From Mycolicibacterium iranicum (lineage in GTDB: Bacteria; Actinomycetota; Actinomycetes; Mycobacteriales; Mycobacteriaceae), in NCBI RefSeq assembly GCF_001650495.1, contig NZ_LWCS01000049.1, positions 1 through 36,819 of the forward strand: a stretch of DNA of 36,819 nt, in the 5' to 3' direction. The notes under the pieces are model-generated. The model did no database searches and was not told the origin of the DNA. It saw nothing but the letters and a program-made list of their open reading frames with translations. Below, piece after piece: positions 32,565 through 36,819 of this stretch. Position 1 is the first letter of the stretch. The number at the start of each line of letters is the position of its first letter. Position numbers and translations under genes: made by a program.

Positions 32565-33401
32565 CTAAGGTGTCCTTCGCCGTAGGGTCGCCGCGGCCAG
32601 GCCGAGCGCCAGCACCGCGAAACCGACGACGACCGCGATGTCGCGCACGGCAATCGAGGTCAGCTCCGGGTGCAGGCCGACTTCCTGAAGTGCTTCAAGA
32701 GCGTAGCTCGCCGGCAGGACATTGCTGATCCATTGCAGCCATTCGGGGAGTTGCCCGCGGGGAACGATGATGCCGCAGAGCAGCAACTGCGGCGCGATCA
32801 CGAGCGGCATGAACTGGACTGCCTGAAACTCGGTGCGCGCGAAGGCGCTGCACAGCAGCCCGAGCCCGACCCCGAGCACCGCGTTGATGATCGCGATCGA
32901 GAACACCCACACCGGGCTGCCAGCGGTGTCGAGCCCGAGAAACCAGAACGACACCACGCACGCAAGGGTGGCCTGCGCGGCCGCGGCGACGGAGAACGCG
33001 GTGCCGTAGGCGGCGAGGAGATCGAGGCGCCGCAACGGTGTGGTGAGAATTCGCTCCAGCGTCCCGGACACACGTTCGCGTTGCATCGTGATCGAGGTGA
33101 TCAGGAACATCACAATCAGCGGAAAGACACCGAGCATGACGAGACAGGCGTTGTCGAAGGGCGACAGGGCGCCAGGTGGCCGCGGACGGTCAGAAACCTT
33201 GTCGAACATGAAATACATCAGCGTGATGATGAGGCTCGGCACCGCCAGGATCATCGCAACGCTGCGGTGGTCGCCCCCGAGTTGACGCAGGATGCGCGTG
33301 GTCGTCGCCAGGTAGGCCCGGGGACTGAGCCGATTCAGGCGATCCGGGCGGCGGTGCCGCGCCGGATGATGGACAGAAACGCTTCCTCCAGTGACTGACA
33401 T
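32565..33401 (-). CDS. ABC-2 type transporter permease
   Basis: The 278-residue protein has six membrane segments of the ABC-2 permease family: AMILAVPSLIITLMYFMF, CLVMLGVFPLIVMFLITSI, then FSVAAAAQATLACVVSFWFL, FSIAIINAVLGVGLGLLC, the segment near QFMPLVIAPQLLLCGIIVP, and a last one before LRRRTP. The intracellular motif RERVSGTLERILTTPLRR is the coupling helix typical of drug/lipid exporters. ATG 33401 overlaps the ATPase gene by 67 bases, but AGAGGA lies six bases upstream, and no other good start exists near the ATPase stop. With the ATPase it forms an efflux pump; the M. smegmatis counterpart is linked to rifampicin tolerance in the literature as I recall. Confidence 0.85.
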   Translation of the reverse strand: MSVTGGSVSVHHPARHRRPDRLNRLSPRAYLATTTRILRQLGGDHRSVAMILAVPSLIITLMYFMFDKVSDRPRPPGALSPFDNACLVMLGVFPLIVMFLITSITMQRERVSGTLERILTTPLRRLDLLAAYGTAFSVAAAAQATLACVVSFWFLGLDTAGSPVWVFSIAIINAVLGVGLGLLCSAFARTEFQAVQFMPLVIAPQLLLCGIIVPRGQLPEWLQWISNVLPASYALEALQEVGLHPELTSIAVRDIAVVVGFAVLALGLAAATLRRRTP

Positions 33402-34099
33402 CCCGTGTCCTCTCGCAGTTGATGGGGCGTGGTGTGGTCGAGCACCCGACCGTCGCGCATGAGCAGCAGTTCGTCGCAGTGGTCTGCTTCGTCCATCACG
33501 TGACTGGACACAAGCAGCGTGGTGCCATCCTTGGCGAGGCGGTCGAATCGGTCCCACAGGTCGGCGCGCAGCACCGGGTCGAGTCCGACAGTTGGTTCGT
33601 CGAGGACGAGCAGGTCGGGATGAGAGACCAGGGCGCATGCCAGCGATACGCGGGTGCGCTGCCCGCCGGAAAGGTTGGCGGCAAGAGCTTTCCGGTGGTC
33701 GTCGAGGCCGACCGCCGTGATCGCTTCGTCGACGTCGGCGGGACTCGAACCGTAGAGCGCCGCGAAGTAACGCACATTGTCGACGACTCGTAGATCGCGA
33801 TAAATGGTGGGGTCCTGCGTGACATATCCGACCCGATGCCGCAGGTCGGGTGAGCCGGCGGGACTTCCGAGTACGGTCACGGATCCGCCGTTGACGATCT
33901 GGGTGCCGACGATGCTGCGCATCAGCGTGGTCTTCCCGCAGCCGGACGGCCCGAGGAGTCCGGTGATCGCCCCGCCTGCCACGCGAACGCTCACGTCATC
34001 GAGTGCCACATGCTGACCACGTCGAACCCGCAGGTTCGTGATGTCGATCGCCCATGTGTGGAACGATCCTTGTAATTCATCACGCGATGAACTCATCAT
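33335..34099 (-). CDS. ABC transporter ATP-binding protein
   Basis: The 254-residue ATPase has Walker A GPSGCGKTT near residue 53, the Q-loop YVTQDPTIY, signature LSGGQRTRVSLA, Walker B LLVLDEPTVGLDP and switch histidine in SSHVMDEADH. It powers the ABC-2 permease encoded next. Two ATG codons, 34099 and 34096, open the frame; upstream codons would run into the divergent mpg region. No ribosome site is visible, so translation may be leaderless. The first codons (MMSSSRDELQ) coincide with a nested inverted repeat, so regulator binding site and coding start share the same bases. Confidence 0.9.
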   Translation of the reverse strand: MMSSSRDELQGSFHTWAIDITNLRVRRGQHVALDDVSVRVAGGAITGLLGPSGCGKTTLMRSIVGTQIVNGGSVTVLGSPAGSPDLRHRVGYVTQDPTIYRDLRVVDNVRYFAALYGSSPADVDEAITAVGLDDHRKALAANLSGGQRTRVSLACALVSHPDLLVLDEPTVGLDPVLRADLWDRFDRLAKDGTTLLVSSHVMDEADHCDELLLMRDGRVLDHTTPHQLREDTGCQSLEEAFLSIIRRGTAARIA

Positions 34100-34108
34100 G
34101 TGGTGAAT
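34075..34108. promoter_or_regulatory. Nested inverted-repeat operator across the ABC ATPase start
   Basis: ATTCATCAC (34075-34083) and GTGGTGAAT (34100-34108) form an eight-of-nine inverted repeat, and inside it TTCATC (34076-34081) pairs with GATGAA (34086-34091). The element covers the two possible ATG codons of the ATPase gene and lies 50 bases before the divergent mpg start. TetR regulators bind such sites; the linked TetR is the obvious candidate. Binding is inferred. Confidence 0.5.
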
Positions 34109-34157
34109 ACTGCGCGCAGCGCCCGCCCCTGTCAAGGCCATCCGTAGGATTTCCACG

Positions 34158-34769
34158 GTGACCGCAGCTGACCTGGCAATTGATCCACTCGGCGCCGCCC
34201 GGTTGCTCCTTGGTTCGCAGCTGACGGGCCGCGGCGTGACAGCGTCGATCCTGGAGGTCGAGGCGTACGGAGGCCCCGAAGACGGTCCATGGCCCGACGC
34301 CGCCGCGCACTCCTACCGCGGCCAGGGTCTGCGTAACTCGGTGATGTTCGGCCCGCCCGGCAGGCTCTACACCTATCGAAGCCACGGCATACACGTGTGC
34401 GCGAACGTCGTCTGCGCCACCGAGGGTGTGGCAGGTGCAATCCTGTTGCGCGCGGGGGTCGTCGAGACCGGCCACGAGATTGCCTGGGGGCGACGAGGCC
34501 CAGCGGTGCGCGAACCGGCCCTGGCGAGAGGTCCGGGCAACCTGTGCACCGCCCTCGGAATCACGATGGACGACAACGGGATCGACCTTTTCGACCCGTC
34601 GTCTGAGATAAAGATCACCCTAGGGGAGTCGCGTCTCGGCGAGGCCGGGCCGCGCGTCGGCGTCAGCAAGGCAGCGGATCGACCGTGGCGGATGTGGCTG
34701 TCGGGGTATTCGGAGGTGTCCGCCTACCGGCGCAGCCCACGGGCACCGGCTCCAGGCAAGAGCGACTAG
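34158..34769 (+). CDS. mpg: DNA-3-methyladenine glycosylase (AAG/MPG type)
   Basis: The 203-residue enzyme removes alkylated purines from DNA to start base excision repair. It shows the AAG fold features: ILEVEAYGGPEDGPWPDAA (catalytic glutamate near residue 34), AHSYRGQGLRNSVMFGPPG, the intercalating tyrosine region LYTYRSHGIHVCANVVC, and ARGPGNLCTALGIT. Length matches M. tuberculosis Rv1688 as recalled. The GTG start has AGGAT seven bases upstream. It is divergent from the exporter operon and precedes tyrS by 18 bases, so both may share transcription. Confidence 0.93.
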   Translation: MTAADLAIDPLGAARLLLGSQLTGRGVTASILEVEAYGGPEDGPWPDAAAHSYRGQGLRNSVMFGPPGRLYTYRSHGIHVCANVVCATEGVAGAILLRAGVVETGHEIAWGRRGPAVREPALARGPGNLCTALGITMDDNGIDLFDPSSEIKITLGESRLGEAGPRVGVSKAADRPWRMWLSGYSEVSAYRRSPRAPAPGKSD

Positions 34770-34787
34770 TACGGAAAGATCGGCCCC

Positions 34788-36062
34788 ATGGGCAACTCGA
34801 TCCTCGATGAGTTGGAGTGGCGTGGGCTGATCGCGCAGTCCACCGACCGCGATGCGCTTGCAGAGGCGCTCGACGACGGGCCGGTCACCGTCTATTCCGG
34901 CTTCGACCCCACAGCGCCGAGCCTGCACGCCGGTCACTTGATTCCGCTGCTCACGCTGCGGCGTTTCCAGCAAGCGGGACACCGCCCGATCGTCCTCGCC
35001 GGCGGCGCCACCGGAATGATCGGCGACCCTCGCGACGTGGGGGAGCGCACCCTCAACACCGCCGACACCGTCGCAGACTGGGCCGACCGCATTCGCGGCC
35101 AACTGGAACGGTTCGTCGGATTCGACGATTCGCCGACCGGTGCCGTCGTCGCCGACAACCTGTCCTGGACGGGTGAGCTGTCCGCGATCGAGTTCCTGCG
35201 TGATGTCGGGAAGTACTTCTCGGTCAACGTGATGCTGGACCGCGACACCGTACGCCGGCGACTGGAGGGCGACGGCATCTCCTACACCGAGTTCAGTTAC
35301 ATGCTGTTGCAAGCCAACGACTTCGTGGAACTGAACCGACGCTATGGCTGCTCGCTTCAGATCGGCGGATCTGATCAGTGGGGCAACATCATTGCCGGGG
35401 TGCGGTTGGTGCGGCAGAAGGCGGGCGCCACGGTGCACGCCTTGACCACCCCGTTGGTCACCGACTCCGAGGGCAAGAAATTCGGGAAGTCGACCGGCGG
35501 GGGCAGCCTCTGGCTGGATCCCGAAATGACCAGCCCCTACGCCTGGTACCAGTACTTCATCAACACCGCCGATGCTGACGTGGTCCCGTATTTGCGGTGG
35601 TTCACCTTCCTCAGGGCCGACGAGATTGCCGATCTTGAGCAGGCAACAGCCGAGCGCCCCCATGAACGCGCCGCTCAACGTCGGCTTGCACGTGAGCTGA
35701 CCAACCTCGTCCACGGAGAGCAGGCGACGGCGTCCGTCGAGCACGCGAGCCAAGCGCTGTTCGGCAGGGGAGAACTCGGCCAGCTCGATGAGCCGACGCT
35801 GGCCGCTGCCCTCCGGGAGGCGTCCGTGGCCCAGCTGGGTCCAGGCGGACCCGACTCGATCATCGATCTGCTCGTCGCGAGCGGGCTCTCCGACAGCAAG
35901 GGAGGCGCCCGTCGAACCGTGTCCGAGGGCGGGGCGTACGTCAACAACGTGAAGATCACCACAGACGCCTGGGTTCCGCAGTACGACGACTTCCTCCACG
36001 GGAAGTGGCTCGTGCTGCGCCGCGGCAAGCGGAATATCGCCGGAGTCGAGCGTGTTTCATGA
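34788..36062 (+). CDS. tyrS: Tyrosine--tRNA ligase
   Basis: The 424-residue class I synthetase charges tRNA-Tyr. The tyrosine and ATP sites are seen in VYSGFDPTAPSLHAGHLIPL with HIGH-like HAGH at 47-50, QIGGSDQWGNI near 191, and the KMSKS loop as KFGKS at 231-235. The C-terminal part (about 355-420) is an S4 RNA-binding domain (SKGGARRTVSEGGAYVNN). Length is standard. GGAAAG lies about ten bases before the ATG. The gene is followed after 460 bases by 16S rRNA, the arrangement recalled for rrnB of fast-growing mycobacteria. Confidence 0.97.
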   Translation: MGNSILDELEWRGLIAQSTDRDALAEALDDGPVTVYSGFDPTAPSLHAGHLIPLLTLRRFQQAGHRPIVLAGGATGMIGDPRDVGERTLNTADTVADWADRIRGQLERFVGFDDSPTGAVVADNLSWTGELSAIEFLRDVGKYFSVNVMLDRDTVRRRLEGDGISYTEFSYMLLQANDFVELNRRYGCSLQIGGSDQWGNIIAGVRLVRQKAGATVHALTTPLVTDSEGKKFGKSTGGGSLWLDPEMTSPYAWYQYFINTADADVVPYLRWFTFLRADEIADLEQATAERPHERAAQRRLARELTNLVHGEQATASVEHASQALFGRGELGQLDEPTLAAALREASVAQLGPGGPDSIIDLLVASGLSDSKGGARRTVSEGGAYVNNVKITTDAWVPQYDDFLHGKWLVLRRGKRNIAGVERVS

Positions 36063-36068
36063 CTTGCC

Positions 36069-36082
36069 GAGGGTGAACCCTC
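36069..36082 (+). terminator. Possible weak terminator after tyrS
   Basis: GAGGG (36069-36073) and CCCTC (36078-36082) make a five-base stem with a TGAA loop seven bases after the tyrS stop, followed by TTGG but no real T-run. It may slow or end tyrS transcription weakly. Confidence 0.3.
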
Positions 36083-36177
36083 TTGGTCAGAGGATGGCAC
36101 CGAGCCTGTAGCGGGCCGGAAGGCCTACTCGTGGGTGGCGCTGAATGCGAGCCGAAAGACACGCGCTAGCAGGCCAT

Positions 36178-36206
36178 TTGACTCAGAGTTATCCCTGGCG
36201 TAACTT
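36178..36206 (+). promoter_or_regulatory. rrn P: Probable rRNA operon promoter
   Basis: TTGACT (36178-36183) is followed after 17 bases by TAACTT (36201-36206), the expected housekeeping pattern, with transcription starting near 36213, about 310 bases before mature 16S. Other weak candidates in the 460-base tyrS-rrs interval were not convincing. Confidence 0.6.
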
Positions 36207-36522
36207 ATCGGAGTCGCTGCGACACGGGCCAAAACCCGGAGAGCGCGGCGGCCTCCAGAGAGAAGTTCGCTTCGGCGGATATCCTCGACTGTCCGCACGA
36301 GAGACAACGGCCTTGAGCCGGAGAATCTTCGCGCGGTCAGACTGGGTGTGTTGTTTGAGAACTCAATAGTGTGTTTGGTGGTTTTTGTTTGTTGTTTTTG
36401 TCGTGCCCCGGATTTTCCCGTTTGTGGGGTGCGGCGTGTTTTTTGGATGCCAGTTTTGGTGTCTGTTGTTTGTGATCGGATTTTTCTGATTCGAATTCGC
36501 CTGGCTTTGTGGAGTTGGGTTG
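36207..36522 (+). other. Pre-16S leader with boxA-like antitermination element
   Basis: This non-coding interval is the transcribed leader of the rRNA operon. It contains TTGTTTGAGAACTCAATAG (36351-36369), a mycobacterial boxA-like sequence bound by NusB/NusE for antitermination; within it TTGAG and CTCAA (36356-36366 region) are complementary. From about 36363 onward the strand is markedly T- and G-rich, unlike the coding DNA around it, and probably pairs with the 16S-23S spacer for RNase III cutting, which lies outside the window. Small open frames here are not believable genes. Confidence 0.65.
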
Positions 36523-36819
36523 TTTTTGTTTGGAGAGTTTGATCCTGGCTCAGGACGAACGCTGGCGGCGTGCTTAACACATGCAAGTCGAACGGACCTT
36601 CGGGTTAGTGGCGAACGGGTGAGTAACACGTGGGTGATCTGCCCTGCACTTTGGGATAAGCCTGGGAAACTGGGTCTAATACCGGATAGGACTACGCACT
36701 GCATGGTGTGTGGTGGAAAGCTTTTGCGGTGTGGGATGGGCCCGCGGCCTATCAGCTTGTTGGTGGGGTGATGGCCTACCAAGGCGACGACGGGTAGCCG
36801 GCCTGAGAGGGTGACCGGC
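36523..36819 (+). rRNA. rrs: 16S ribosomal RNA, 5' part (runs off the window)
   Basis: The conserved 5' end GAGTTTGATCCTGGCTCAG starts at 36535, and the mature end should be about 36523-36527 by comparison with mycobacterial and E. coli numbering. CGCTGGCGGCGTGC, ACATGCAAGTCGAACG, GGGTGAGTAACACGTGGG, and TGGTGGGGTGATGGCC follow in order. The V2 region carries the mycobacterial stretch GGTGGAAAGCTTTTGCGG. The V1 helix after GAACG is short (ACCTTCGGGTTAG), see findings. About 297 of roughly 1,530 bases are present. Confidence 0.97.

Noticed and set aside
36125..36782. Open frames in the rRNA leader and 16S start on both strands
   Set aside because: The region is the rRNA leader and 16S gene; frames here are accidental, including the Lys/Thr-rich minus-strand ones created by the T/G-rich strand.
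1..36819. CRISPR arrays, tRNA genes, insertion sequences, phage or toxin-antitoxin genes
   Set aside because: No regularly spaced repeats, cloverleaf sequences, transposase motifs or terminal repeats were seen in reading the window.

Overview
The window is high-GC actinobacterial DNA whose gene order points to a fast-growing mycobacterium (Mycolicibacterium-like). The evidence is the arginine operon order argC-J-B-D-F-R-G-H, a mycobacterial-type fused lipase/acyl-activating protein, the tetR-ABC-mpg-tyrS block, and an rRNA operon that starts directly after tyrS. From memory, that last arrangement is the second (rrnB) operon of fast growers such as M. smegmatis. No database search was possible, so species is not assigned.

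Layout. (1) 1-2692: 3' end of pheS and complete pheT, overlapping by one base. (2) 2696-13770, minus strand: a tightly packed run of twelve genes with a divergent IclR-type regulator (13914-14762). In transcription order they encode a CoA transferase, an enoyl-CoA hydratase-family protein, a hotdog thioesterase, the tripartite tricarboxylate transporter TctC-TctB-TctA, a half-length AbrB membrane protein, a second CoA transferase, an L-2-hydroxyglutarate oxidase-like flavoprotein, a DapA-family aldolase/lyase, an SDR and a fumarylacetoacetate-hydrolase-family protein. Most junctions are 1-4 base overlaps. A promoter with a palindrome over its expected start site lies before the first gene. This looks like a complete import-and-degrade pathway for an organic acid I cannot identify. 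Three of its enzymes lack the usual catalytic residues of their families, so it is a good candidate for undescribed biochemistry.

(3) 14918-23275: arginine biosynthesis argCJBDFRGH, with TATAAT and four TGCAT repeats at helical spacing (ArgR site) before argC. All genes overlap or nearly so except argR-argG (27 bases). (4) 23287-24979: three overlapping small genes, each encoding one N-terminal membrane anchor plus a similar-looking beta-rich external domain. They meet tail to tail a polytopic membrane protein (24957-26243), which is translationally coupled to a Uup-type ABC-F ATPase (26240-28051). The function of this group is unknown to me.

(5) 28162-31942: a lipase/acyl-activating fusion, a secreted Pro/Gly-rich protein and a tiny Trm112-like protein. 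(6) 31933-34099, minus strand: ABC exporter ATPase and permease followed by a TetR regulator, with a nested palindrome over the ATPase start. (7) 34158-36062: 3-methyladenine glycosylase (mpg) and tyrS. (8) 36063-36819: rRNA promoter, leader with boxA-like element, and the first ~297 bases of 16S rRNA. I saw no tRNA, CRISPR array, insertion sequence or phage gene.
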